From Bacteroidales bacterium UBA4866 (GTDB lineage Bacteria; Bacteroidota; Bacteroidia; Bacteroidales; P3), in the NCBI GenBank assembly GCA_002399565.1, contig DHDW01000032.1:1514-21786 (forward strand): a stretch of 20,273 nt of DNA, given 5' to 3'. Shown here piece after piece: positions 1 through 7,079 of the stretch (positions are counted from its first letter, which is position 1; each line of letters starts with the position of its first letter). A model generated the notes under the pieces. The model searched no databases. It saw nothing but the letters and a program-made list of their open reading frames with translations, and was not told the DNA's origin. The position numbers and the translations under genes were made by a program.

Positions 1-1222
1 CTGTATTCATATCTGTTCGTGATACAATAAGTATATTATTAATAGTTCCATTGATAGCATTGATATTGTGTTGTCCTTCACTTAACATTTTTACAGTGTG
101 CAAAGCTTTATTAGAACTAGTAAGTGTTTCAAAAACTTGCATTGTACCTTTGATACTTGCATTAAAGAAAATTTTATCTCCTTTTGTCGACCATTGGAAC
201 CCTCCATCTATTGTTTCATCCCAAAAGTTAGTTAGATTTTTTTTGATACCTGTTTTTAAATCGAGTACAATTAAATCATTTTTATCAGCTTCAAAACCAT
301 CACGCTTCATGCTTAACCAAGCTAGAGCAGTACCTTCTTTATTGAATTGTGGACTCAAGTCGTATCCCATCATTCCTTCAGAAAGGTTTGATGTTTTTTT
401 GGTTGCTATATCATAAAGATAAATATCAGAATTGGTTGAATAAGCATATTCTTTACCTACTTTCTTTCTGCAAGTGTAAACAATTTTCTTAGAATCAGGA
501 GAGAAAGTTAATTGTTCCATTCCTCCCCAAGGACGCATTGGAGATTCGAATTCTGTGTTTTCTAAAAGATTAATAGGGTTCTTTAGTTCTTTTCCGTCAA
601 AGTCTGCAACAAAAGGTTGTGGGATATTATCTACCCAATTATCCCAATGTCTATAAGCTAAATCATCGTTAATTCTTCCAGTTGTTTTGTCTAAACCTTC
701 TTTCAAATATGCATATTTATCTTTTTTGGCAATTGCTCTAACATAAAGAATTTTCTTTCCATCAGGAGAATAAGAGAAACCTTCAATATCTCCTTCCTTT
801 ACATTTGAAATCTTCTTTCTGTTCTTTCCTTCCAAATTCATTTCGTAAATTTGAACACCATCTGTATCAGCATAACAAAAGCCTACCTTCTTTCCGTCTG
901 GACTCCAAAGAGGATTCCATTCACTTCCTGAAGTTTCGGTTAATTGCTTTAGGTCGGAGCCATCAATATTCATTGAATAAATTTCAGAATTGCCCTTATT
1001 TGCCTTTACATCAAAATATTTTACAGTAAACAACACCTTATCTTCATTTGGAGAAACACTAACTTCTCCAACTCTACCAAAAGCCCAAAGAACTTCTGGA
1101 GTAAGTTTTCCGTCTTTAACTTCAATTTGAGGTTTGCCAACTATATCTTCTTTAGTTGAACGAGGCTTGCACGAAACAAAAATAATAGTAAGTGCAATTG
1201 CAAAAAATAAATACTTTTTCAT
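1..1222 (-). CDS. S9 family (DPP5-like) prolyl oligopeptidase lipoprotein, N-terminal part, cut by window edge
   Basis: About 407 codons are open on the minus strand from the ATG at 1222 to the window edge, with no stop, so the C-terminal part lies outside. The protein begins MKKYLFFAIALTIIFVSC, a lipoprotein signal with Cys18 as the probable acylation site. Several beta-propeller blades of the PD40/TolB type follow (WSPDGKK, YSPDGKKILYV, FSPDSKKIVYT). The stretch YRHWDNWVDNIPQPFV resembles Bacteroidota S9 peptidases of the dipeptidyl-peptidase 5 type, which release dipeptides from oligopeptides at the cell envelope. The alpha/beta-hydrolase domain with the catalytic Ser-Asp-His should be in the missing part, so activity cannot be judged. 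A well-formed promoter lies at 1263-1294. The plus-strand open frames across this stretch are antisense shadows. S9 membership is fairly sure; the DPP5 subtype is an inference from partial sequence. Confidence 0.85.
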   Translation of the reverse strand, partial: MKKYLFFAIALTIIFVSCKPRSTKEDIVGKPQIEVKDGKLTPEVLWAFGRVGEVSVSPNEDKVLFTVKYFDVKANKGNSEIYSMNIDGSDLKQLTETSGSEWNPLWSPDGKKVGFCYADTDGVQIYEMNLEGKNRKKISNVKEGDIEGFSYSPDGKKILYVRAIAKKDKYAYLKEGLDKTTGRINDDLAYRHWDNWVDNIPQPFVADFDGKELKNPINLLENTEFESPMRPWGGMEQLTFSPDSKKIVYTCRKKVGKEYAYSTNSDIYLYDIATKKTSNLSEGMMGYDLSPQFNKEGTALAWLSMKRDGFEADKNDLIVLDLKTGIKKNLTNFWDETIDGGFQWSTKGDKIFFNASIKGTMQVFETLTSSNKALHTVKMLSEGQHNINAINGTINNILIVSRTDMNT

Positions 1223-1262
1223 CTCTATAATTATATTAAACTTTAAATTCTAAAATCCTCGC

Positions 1263-1294
1263 CAAAGGTACACATTAGTTATAAAAAGGGCAAA
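1263..1294 (-). promoter_or_regulatory. Bacteroidota-type promoter for the S9 peptidase
   Basis: On the minus strand TTTG (1294-1291) is followed after 20 nt by TACCTTTG (1270-1263), matching the -33 TTTG / -7 TAnnTTTG consensus of Bacteroidota. The start codon is about 40 nt downstream of the -7 box. The -33 box begins only about 20 nt past the stop of the upstream HD gene, so the S9 gene appears to have its own promoter. Confidence 0.7.
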
Positions 1295-1313
1295 TAAGCT
1301 AAAAGAAAAATTT

Positions 1314-2528
1314 CTAAAAATTTAACTTGTACAAATAGTATTTCTTTATCTCCTTGCTTAAAAATCTTTTGTCCAATTGGTCTGAAGCTTCAGAAATTTC
1401 TTTTACTTCTTGATTCTTAAACAAAATATTTATGCTGTCATCCTTAAAACTATATGCCTTGTTCTTCAATTCATCGGTTAGAACAAAATAGGATTTGATT
1501 TCTTCTTCTGAAAGTTTATTGACATTGTTCATTTGCCTTACAACATTATCAATATCTTTTTCTGAAAAGGGCTTATCTTGTATTTGCATCTTTCCTAAAT
1601 GACGATTCATTAAAGATTTTGAAAGATAAGAAAGAATAAAGTCTTCATTCATTGACCAAACCTTAATTGCATTCCAAATATCTGAATCATCAATCATTGT
1701 GAAATAATCAATTGCTTTGGAATCATTAAGAGTTCTTGTTCCATTTTCAATAAAATATGCCAAATATGGAGAAATATTTTTTGTTAAGTCAATCCCTTTT
1801 CCCTGAATTTCTCTTGCTCTTTTAATTATTGTTTTAACAAGTATGTCCGATGAAACAACTGCCTTGTGCATATATACTTGCCAATACATCAAACGTCTTG
1901 AAATTATAAACTTTTCTATGGAGTAAATGCCTTTTTGCTCAACAACTAACTCATCATCCTTAACCGATAGCATCTTTATTATTCTTTCCGTTCCAATTAC
2001 TCCTTCCGAAACTCCAGTAAAGAAACTATCTCTTGTTAAATAGTCCAATCTATCGGTGTCAAGTTGAGAAGAAACCAATTGATGAAGAAAGCGTTTTGGA
2101 TATTTATTTGAGAAAATATCTATTGCCATTTGTGATACACCCATTCTTTTCATTAGCTCCAAAGAAACCTCTTCGTGCACTTGTTCAAAAAAGAAATGTT
2201 CCAAACAATGAGAGAACGGACTATGACCAATGTCATGCAAAAGAATAGCCGTTAAGGAAGCTTCAATCTCTTCATCTGTTATTATCTGTCCTTTTTGCTT
2301 TAAAACCTCCAAAGCCTGATTCATCAAAAACATTGCCCCCAAAGAATGAGAGAATCGAGTATGTTGAGCTCCTGGATAAACCAAATCGCTAAGTCCAAGC
2401 TGCTTAATTCTTCTCAAACGTTGAAGATAGGGATGCTCAATCAAATCAAAAATACTTCCAAGTGGTATATTGATAAATCCATAAACAGGATCATTAATAA
2501 TCTTCTTCCTATTGACAAAATCGTTCAT
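1314..2528 (-). CDS. HD-domain phosphohydrolase (COG1078-like, dNTPase-related)
   Basis: This 404-residue cytoplasmic protein has an HD metal-binding phosphohydrolase domain. Visible motifs are FSHSLG with His61, LLHDIGHSPFSH with His98-Asp99, His102 and His107, and LDTDRLDYLTRDS around residues 156-168. These are the ligands and signature of the dGTPase-related HD family (COG1078). Family members act on (d)NTPs or related nucleotides, but the substrate of this one cannot be read from sequence. The N-terminal INDPVYGFI stretch is typical of the family's start, which supports the ATG at 2528. A possible -7 box, TAATTTTG at 2540-2533, lies only 4-5 nt upstream of that ATG, so the mRNA may have an extremely short leader. 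The gene diverges from dprA across a 457-bp gap that holds element E1. Confidence 0.88.
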   Translation of the reverse strand: MNDFVNRKKIINDPVYGFINIPLGSIFDLIEHPYLQRLRRIKQLGLSDLVYPGAQHTRFSHSLGAMFLMNQALEVLKQKGQIITDEEIEASLTAILLHDIGHSPFSHCLEHFFFEQVHEEVSLELMKRMGVSQMAIDIFSNKYPKRFLHQLVSSQLDTDRLDYLTRDSFFTGVSEGVIGTERIIKMLSVKDDELVVEQKGIYSIEKFIISRRLMYWQVYMHKAVVSSDILVKTIIKRAREIQGKGIDLTKNISPYLAYFIENGTRTLNDSKAIDYFTMIDDSDIWNAIKVWSMNEDFILSYLSKSLMNRHLGKMQIQDKPFSEKDIDNVVRQMNNVNKLSEEEIKSYFVLTDELKNKAYSFKDDSINILFKNQEVKEISEASDQLDKRFLSKEIKKYYLYKLNF

Positions 2529-2532
2529 AATG

Positions 2533-2540
2533 CAAAATTA
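2533..2540 (-). promoter_or_regulatory. -7 box candidate for the HD phosphohydrolase
   Basis: TAATTTTGCA on the minus strand fits TAnnTTTG plus the GCA extension seen at other promoters here. No TTTG is found at the correct -33 distance; the nearest one, at 2555-2552, is too close. If used, transcription would begin almost at the start codon. Confidence 0.4.
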
Positions 2541-2669
2541 CATTATTATTTCAAAAAAACTCCATAATTGATTTTTACCTGAATTTTATCATTAGTTTAT
2601 CAATGAAAACTACGCATAAATTTTTCTTTACTTTATAAAAGTGTATAAAACCCTTATTATACTTTAACA

Positions 2670-2830
2670 ATATCAAGTATAAATTTGATAACGTACGACC
2701 TTAACATTGCTAAGGTACGACCTTAACTATGTTAACGTACGACCTTAATTGATTAAGGTACGACCATAATAATAATAAGGTCGTACCTTATCAAATTTAT
2801 TCCTCGTTTTAATAAATTTATTCTTGATAT
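2670..2830. repeat. Element E1: array of five 15-bp palindromic units inside complementary outer arms
   Basis: Five copies of a 15-bp palindrome with 6-bp arms and a 3-nt centre occur at 2689-2703, 2711-2725, 2733-2747, 2754-2768 and 2776-2790. The type form is TAAGGTACGACCTTA. Units start 22, 22, 21 and 22 bp apart, so spacers are 6-7 bp and differ in sequence. The first four have centre ACG; the last is inverted (centre CGT). The first and last units with their flanks (2680-2703 and 2776-2799) form a 24-bp inverted repeat with one mismatch. Farther out, ATATCAAG (2670-2677) pairs with CTTGATAT (2823-2830). The right arm carries about 20 extra bases, including a second AAATTTATTC (2793-2802 and 2814-2823). 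The element lies between the divergent HD and dprA genes and carries no ORF. I do not recognise the family. Confidence 0.85.
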
Positions 2831-2957
2831 AAATATTCTTTTCCCTTATTTAAAGAAAAATTAATAAGACATAAATTCTTAGATAGTATATCTTATAAAT
2901 ACTTATTAGTGCAGAATTAAAATCTCTAATTCTTTATCTGAGTTCAAAATAAATTAT

Positions 2958-2965
2958 TATTTTTG
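2958..2965 (+). promoter_or_regulatory. -7 box candidate for dprA
   Basis: TATTTTTG matches TAnnTTTG and ends 20 nt before the dprA ATG. Only a weak TCTG (2937-2940) is found near the expected -33 position. Confidence 0.45.
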
Positions 2966-2985
2966 TGAAATAGAAAACTATAGAT

Positions 2986-4080
2986 ATGGCTACAATTTAC
3001 GATATAGCATTTGCAAACATTCCTGGAGTTGGACCTGCAACAGCTAAGGAGATAATGAACGTTTATTCTTCAACTGAGGAATTCTTTAGCGAGAGTCGTT
3101 CAAATTTGGAAAAGATATTTAAAACCAGAACAAAAACTATTGATGCTATTGTCAATAAGAGTATGTTTGACAAATGTGAAAAGGAAATGATTTTTATGGA
3201 GAAGTATAACATTAAATGCCTTTTCTTTAAAGATGAAGAGTATCCTAATAGGCTTTTGCAAATTCCCGATAATCCTATCTGCATCTACTATCAAGGCAAT
3301 CAAGACCTCAACCTTGGAAAAATGGTTGGAGTGGTTGGAACTCGCAATGCTACACAATATGGGAAAGACCTTACAGAAAAAATTGTACAAGAGTTAAAAG
3401 AATATGGAGTTGGCATTGTTAGTGGCTTGGCTTATGGCATTGACTCCGTTTCTCATAGAGCAAGTCTTAAGGAAGGCATTCCTACCTTTGCAGTTTTGGG
3501 ACATGGTCTTGATAGGATTTATCCTAAAGAGAATTTTGACTTAGCTCTTGAAATGACAAAGCAAGGAGGATTGATTACAGAGTTTATGACTGGCACTAAA
3601 CCTGAGACTTTTCATTTTCCAAAAAGGAATAGAATAATTGCTGGCTTATGTGATTGTATTATTGTTATTGAAGCGGCTAAGAAAAGCGGCTCTTTGGTTA
3701 CGGCTGATTTGGCTAATCAATATGATAGGGAAGTTTTTGCCTTGCCAGGAAGGGTTGGCGATGAGTTTAGTCTTGGTTGCAATTATTTAATAAGCAGTCA
3801 AAGAGCCAATATCTTGCATTCTATTGATGATATTGTAAAGATTATGGATTGGGATATTGAAAAGGAAACCATTGCTAAGAAAAAACCTAAGAAACCTTCC
3901 CACTTAACTAAAGAGGCAAGCATTATTTATGATATTATTGATAGTAAGGGAGAGATAAATATTGACGACCTTGCAATTGAGTGCAAACTTAATCCTTCTG
4001 TTTTGGCTTCCAATTTATTGAATCTTGAGCTTGAAGGAATCCTTCGTTGCTTGCCCAAAAAGACATATAAGATTTGCTAA
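2986..4080 (+). CDS. dprA: DNA-processing protein DprA
   Basis: This 364-residue protein is the DprA/Smf family, which binds incoming single-stranded DNA and loads RecA during natural transformation. The order is: a helix-hairpin-helix start (IPGVGPATAKEI, residues 12-23); a Rossmann-like DprA core with GVVGTRN (115-121), SGLAYGIDSVSHRA (146-159), a LGHGLDRIYP stretch near 171-180, FPKRNRIIAG (211-220), SGSLVTA (234-240) and ALPG (252-255); and a C-terminal winged-helix-like segment from about 305 to the end. Length and motifs are complete, so it looks functional. It is transcribed alone, diverging from the HD gene and converging on gpsA with a shared strong terminator. DprA is widespread in bacteria, including ones not known to be transformable, so competence is not proven. 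Confidence 0.96.
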   Translation: MATIYDIAFANIPGVGPATAKEIMNVYSSTEEFFSESRSNLEKIFKTRTKTIDAIVNKSMFDKCEKEMIFMEKYNIKCLFFKDEEYPNRLLQIPDNPICIYYQGNQDLNLGKMVGVVGTRNATQYGKDLTEKIVQELKEYGVGIVSGLAYGIDSVSHRASLKEGIPTFAVLGHGLDRIYPKENFDLALEMTKQGGLITEFMTGTKPETFHFPKRNRIIAGLCDCIIVIEAAKKSGSLVTADLANQYDREVFALPGRVGDEFSLGCNYLISSQRANILHSIDDIVKIMDWDIEKETIAKKKPKKPSHLTKEASIIYDIIDSKGEINIDDLAIECKLNPSVLASNLLNLELEGILRCLPKKTYKIC

Positions 4081-4137
4081 AATCAGAGAAATTTTGCCGA
4101 AACTGAGTCTCTAAAAAATTAGAGTCCGTTTAAATTT

Positions 4138-4177
4138 AAAAAGAGTGACTCTTTTCGGAATTAGAGTCACTCTTTTT
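4138..4177. terminator. Bidirectional intrinsic terminator between dprA and gpsA
   Basis: A perfect 15-bp stem, AAAAAGAGTGACTCT (4138-4152) and its complement (4163-4177), encloses a 10-nt loop. Each strand ends in a T-run, so it can stop dprA (+) and gpsA (-). Degenerate copies of the arm surround it: GGAATTAGAGTC recurs at about 4157-4168 and 4178-4190 as a direct repeat of about 21 bp, and a smaller CTCTAA/TTAGAG hairpin lies near 4110-4125. Confidence 0.85.
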
Positions 4178-4261
4178 GGAATTAGAGTCAGTCTTTTTTC
4201 AAGCAAAGAAGGTTTCTTTATAACTTGCTTTAAATCACAAATTAAGAAAATTGGTCTTTAT

Positions 4262-5251
4262 CTACTGAAAGTTTTCTGAAAGTAGGTCAAATTCTTTCTT
4301 GGCAGAAGAAGCTTTATAGAGTATTCTGTAAACGGCATCTGCAATAGGAATTTCTGCTTTAAATGTTTTGTTTAAATCATGAATACATTTAGCAGCGTAA
4401 TATCCTTCGGCAACCATTTTCATTTCCAATTGAGCAGAGCCAACAGAATATCCAAATCCTATCATTTGCCCAAAGGTACGGTTACGTGAGTGTTGAGAAT
4501 AGCAAGTTACTAAAAGGTCTCCAAGATAGGCAAGGTTATTGATGTTTCTTTCTTCCAAAGGAGAGCAAAGAGAAAGGAAATTTTCCATTTCTTGCAATCC
4601 ATTTGCAACAACAACGCTTATAAAATTATCTCCAAAGCCTAAGCCCTTACATATTCCAACAGAGAGTGCATAGATGTTTTTCATAATTCCAACATACTCT
4701 ATTCCTTCAATATCGTTTGAAATTGTTGTTTTGACAAAACGACATTGGAAGCTATCGGCAATATGTTTTGCCAGCAGAGAGTTGTGAGAACCTACGGTAA
4801 GATAAGTTAAGTTTTCTTTTGCAATTTCTTCAGCATGGGAAGGTCCACTAATTACTGCTTGATTGGCATAAGAAACATTAAAGTTATCTCTCATATATTC
4901 TGCAACAATTTGATTTGTTTCGGGAACAATTCCTTTGGTTGCAGATATAACATTTTTGTTATTAAAGTCTTCAGCACTTAGTCCTTCCAAAGAACGAGCA
5001 AAGAAAGCCGAAGGAATGACAAAGAGAAGATTATCTGCCTTTGAGATAATCTTCTTTATGTCATTAGATATTGTTATTTTACTTGTATTAAGCTCACATT
5101 GGCTAAGGTAAAGTGGGTTATGATTATGTTTTTTTAATCCATCAACAATTTCCTTTTCTCTAACCCACCAATAAACTTCTTGATGAGTTTCTGTTGCTAT
5201 CTTAACAATTGCTGTTGCCCAACTTCCACTTCCAAATATTGCAATCTTCAT
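4262..5251 (-). CDS. gpsA: Glycerol-3-phosphate dehydrogenase [NAD(P)+]
   Basis: GpsA reduces dihydroxyacetone phosphate to sn-glycerol 3-phosphate in the cytoplasm, supplying the backbone of phospholipids. The 329 residues begin with a dinucleotide-binding loop, IAIFGSGSWATA (residues 3-14). GPSHAEE and GIEYVGIMKNIYALSVGICKG follow, with Lys191 as the probable catalytic lysine, then GFGDN and GDLLVTCYSQHSRNRTFG. The usual GxGxWGTA loop here reads GSGSWATA, with Ala for the third Gly, a mild variant. The start codon lies 11 nt after the stop of the M49-like gene at 5263, so the two are probably co-transcribed from the promoter near 6931. It ends facing dprA at the shared terminator. Confidence 0.95.
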   Translation of the reverse strand: MKIAIFGSGSWATAIVKIATETHQEVYWWVREKEIVDGLKKHNHNPLYLSQCELNTSKITISNDIKKIISKADNLLFVIPSAFFARSLEGLSAEDFNNKNVISATKGIVPETNQIVAEYMRDNFNVSYANQAVISGPSHAEEIAKENLTYLTVGSHNSLLAKHIADSFQCRFVKTTISNDIEGIEYVGIMKNIYALSVGICKGLGFGDNFISVVVANGLQEMENFLSLCSPLEERNINNLAYLGDLLVTCYSQHSRNRTFGQMIGFGYSVGSAQLEMKMVAEGYYAAKCIHDLNKTFKAEIPIADAVYRILYKASSAKKEFDLLSENFQ

Positions 5252-5262
5252 TACCTCTTTCT

Positions 5263-6897
5263 TTATAATCCTAAAACTGATTTTCCTTGTTCAAAACGAA
5301 TATCCTTTGGAATTTTTGCAGAATTAATTTTATCTAAATCCTTTTGAAGTTCTGGTTTGATGATTCCGTTTTTGTTGTTATATTCTTCAGCAAATTTGAT
5401 ATCTCCTTCTCCTTCAACCTTAATTACAAGAGCTGCCCAGCTTTCCATTGCTTTCTTTGCCTTTGCAAAATCAATAACATATTTTCCGTCTTTGTTTCTT
5501 GAGAAAGCACCATTTTCTTCGAAATAATTAAAGCACATCATATTTGCTTTTCCATGAGCTGAAGCTGCTCCAAAACGAACTGAACGAAGGATTCCAGCAA
5601 TAAATGTAGCATAGGCATCTTCTTGAGTAATGTTTGTGATTTCTCCCTTTTCAATTAGAGATGTAACCATATAAAGTCCCAAGATATCTGCCTTTGCTTC
5701 TTCCCAACCAGAGTATTGATTGCCTAAGGCTTTTCTAACAGAACCTTTTCCATTTACAGTATTCTTTATTCCCAAACCATGAGCAACTTCGTGGAAAGTA
5801 ACATTAGAGAAGAAAGCATCAAACTTAATATTCTTCATTTGTTCTTTAACCATAATTTGTTCAGCAATTGGCATAAGGATTTTATCAAATTTTGCCTTCA
5901 TAGCATTCTTTAGTTGAAGACGTCTTGCTCCTTTCTTTAGTTGTACTCTTTCATCGTTAGGAAGATTAATTGCAATTGTTTTGCTACCTGCGTTACAATC
6001 TCCTCCGTAGAAGATAACATCATAAACATTCAAATCAGAATCAGTTCCTGGTATTTCTTTCTTAAATTTAGCTTCAACTGGCAATTCCTTTTGAAGTTGA
6101 GGAAGCATTGCAGTAAATTTAGCTAAGTCATTGCTCCATTTTTCATCCTTTACCAAAACAAAAGCTTCGTAAGCTGCTTTAGAACCAAAACGACGGTCTT
6201 CATAGTTTTCAATTGGTCCAACAACAAAATCAAGTTTTGATTTCTTCATATCCATCCAAGCCATATCTGAAGCAAAGTAATCATCAGTTTGGAATGCTTT
6301 TCTTCTTTCAGTCAAATACTTTTTCAATCCTTCATCTTCTGCTAATGTAATTGCTTTTTCCAACAACTTATCTACCTTTTGTAATTCTTCTTTATATTCT
6401 TCTCTATACCATTTTACAACCAATTTTCCTTCATTATCACGACGAATAACTGTGTAGAGGTTATCCTTATTCTTATCTTTTAAAGCATTATATTCTTCGT
6501 CAGTCATATCAACTGGATAGAAATTTGCTCCAAGAGGCTTTTCTCCAAATCCAGAGGCAAAAGGCTTCATATTGTTTAGTCTTTCCCAAGGACCATAATT
6601 AATCATTGCAAATTCTCTTGTAGCTTTATCGCTTATGGTGTCGATGTCTGTTTTGTTTCCATAGGCTTGTTTCCAGAATAAATCATCCATAATCTGACCT
6701 ATTTCAAGGAAAGTCTTAATTAATTCTTTTTCATTTTGGCTCAAATGCGAAAGGTCTGTTGTTAACCTAACTGATGCAAATTCATCAACTTTTTCTTGCA
6801 TAGGACTTTTTGTTTCTTCTTTTGGGGTTTCTTTCTTTTGACAGCTTGCAAAGCCAATTAATGCTAATGCAAGGCAAACATAGATTAATTTTTTCAT
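5263..6897 (-). CDS. M49-like (dipeptidyl-peptidase III family) zinc metallopeptidase, lipoprotein
   Basis: The 544-residue protein starts with a lipoprotein signal, MKKLIYVCLALALIGFASC, with Cys19 as the probable lipidation site followed by a Lys/Glu-rich linker. It should therefore be anchored in the envelope. The zinc site is visible as FHEVAHGLG (His369, Glu370, His373), with WEEAKADILGLY about 27 residues later (Glu399/Glu400). The EEAKAD motif matches the EEC/A-R/K-AE/D motif that gives the third zinc ligand in DPP III (family M49). Two features differ from classical DPP III: the first motif is HExxH rather than HExxGH, and the gap between motifs is about half that of the human enzyme. 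The protein is also shorter. I assign it to the M49-like group with zinc peptidase activity likely; the substrate is unknown. It is first in an operon with gpsA. Confidence 0.82.
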   Translation of the reverse strand: MKKLIYVCLALALIGFASCQKKETPKEETKSPMQEKVDEFASVRLTTDLSHLSQNEKELIKTFLEIGQIMDDLFWKQAYGNKTDIDTISDKATREFAMINYGPWERLNNMKPFASGFGEKPLGANFYPVDMTDEEYNALKDKNKDNLYTVIRRDNEGKLVVKWYREEYKEELQKVDKLLEKAITLAEDEGLKKYLTERRKAFQTDDYFASDMAWMDMKKSKLDFVVGPIENYEDRRFGSKAAYEAFVLVKDEKWSNDLAKFTAMLPQLQKELPVEAKFKKEIPGTDSDLNVYDVIFYGGDCNAGSKTIAINLPNDERVQLKKGARRLQLKNAMKAKFDKILMPIAEQIMVKEQMKNIKFDAFFSNVTFHEVAHGLGIKNTVNGKGSVRKALGNQYSGWEEAKADILGLYMVTSLIEKGEITNITQEDAYATFIAGILRSVRFGAASAHGKANMMCFNYFEENGAFSRNKDGKYVIDFAKAKKAMESWAALVIKVEGEGDIKFAEEYNNKNGIIKPELQKDLDKINSAKIPKDIRFEQGKSVLGL

Positions 6898-6930
6898 TTT
6901 TATTTGTGTGTTTAATATGTTTTCAAGTTG

Positions 6931-6938
6931 CGAAGATA
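6931..6938 (-). promoter_or_regulatory. -7 box candidate for the M49-like peptidase-gpsA operon
   Basis: TATCTTCGCA on the minus strand is a one-base variant of TAnnTTTG plus GCA. The same variant occurs before the small lipoprotein gene at 19761. The start codon is about 34 nt downstream. No good -33 TTTG is seen. Confidence 0.45.
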
Positions 6939-7024
6939 TAAACTTTTTCTCAGATGTAAAAAGTTTTGATTTTTACATGTAGGTATTTTCCCTCTATATT
7001 AAAATCTTACTTTATTAAAGGGCA

Positions 7025-7058
7025 ATAAAAAAAGGCTCATGCAAAACACGAGCCTTTT
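7025..7058 (-). terminator. Intrinsic terminator of the Omp28-like gene
   Basis: On the minus strand AAAAGGCTC (7058-7050) and GAGCCTTTT (7038-7030) form a 9-bp stem with an 11-nt loop, followed by a run of T (7031-7026). It begins about 22 nt after the stop codon at 7080. Confidence 0.85.
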
Positions 7059-7079
7059 CATATTTTATGGTTTGAAAAA

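Larger units (their letters stand above)
2541..2985. other. Divergent intergenic region between HD gene and dprA
   Basis: About 445 bp without a gene. It holds element E1 near its middle and a candidate dprA -7 box at its right end. The remainder (2541-2669 and 2831-2957) is very AT-rich. I see no ORF, RNA gene or clear terminator in it. Confidence 0.7.

Noticed and set aside
51..416. Plus-strand open frames over 51-1029
   Set aside because: They are antisense to the long S9 peptidase frame, which has a signal peptide, propeller motifs and a promoter.
2689..2790. CRISPR-like array (short repeats with spacers)
   Set aside because: Repeats are 15 bp and spacers 6-7 bp, far below CRISPR sizes, and no cas gene is near.
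2670..2830. Chromosome partition (parS) or DNA-uptake sequence near dprA
   Set aside because: The unit does not resemble the known parS palindrome. Uptake sequences are dispersed single or paired sites, not phased arrays. Only the closeness to dprA suggested it.
4471..4480. A further repeat unit or promoter (CAAAGGTACG) inside gpsA
   Set aside because: It is only a partial match to the palindrome, lies in conserved coding sequence, and has no array or properly placed -33 box.
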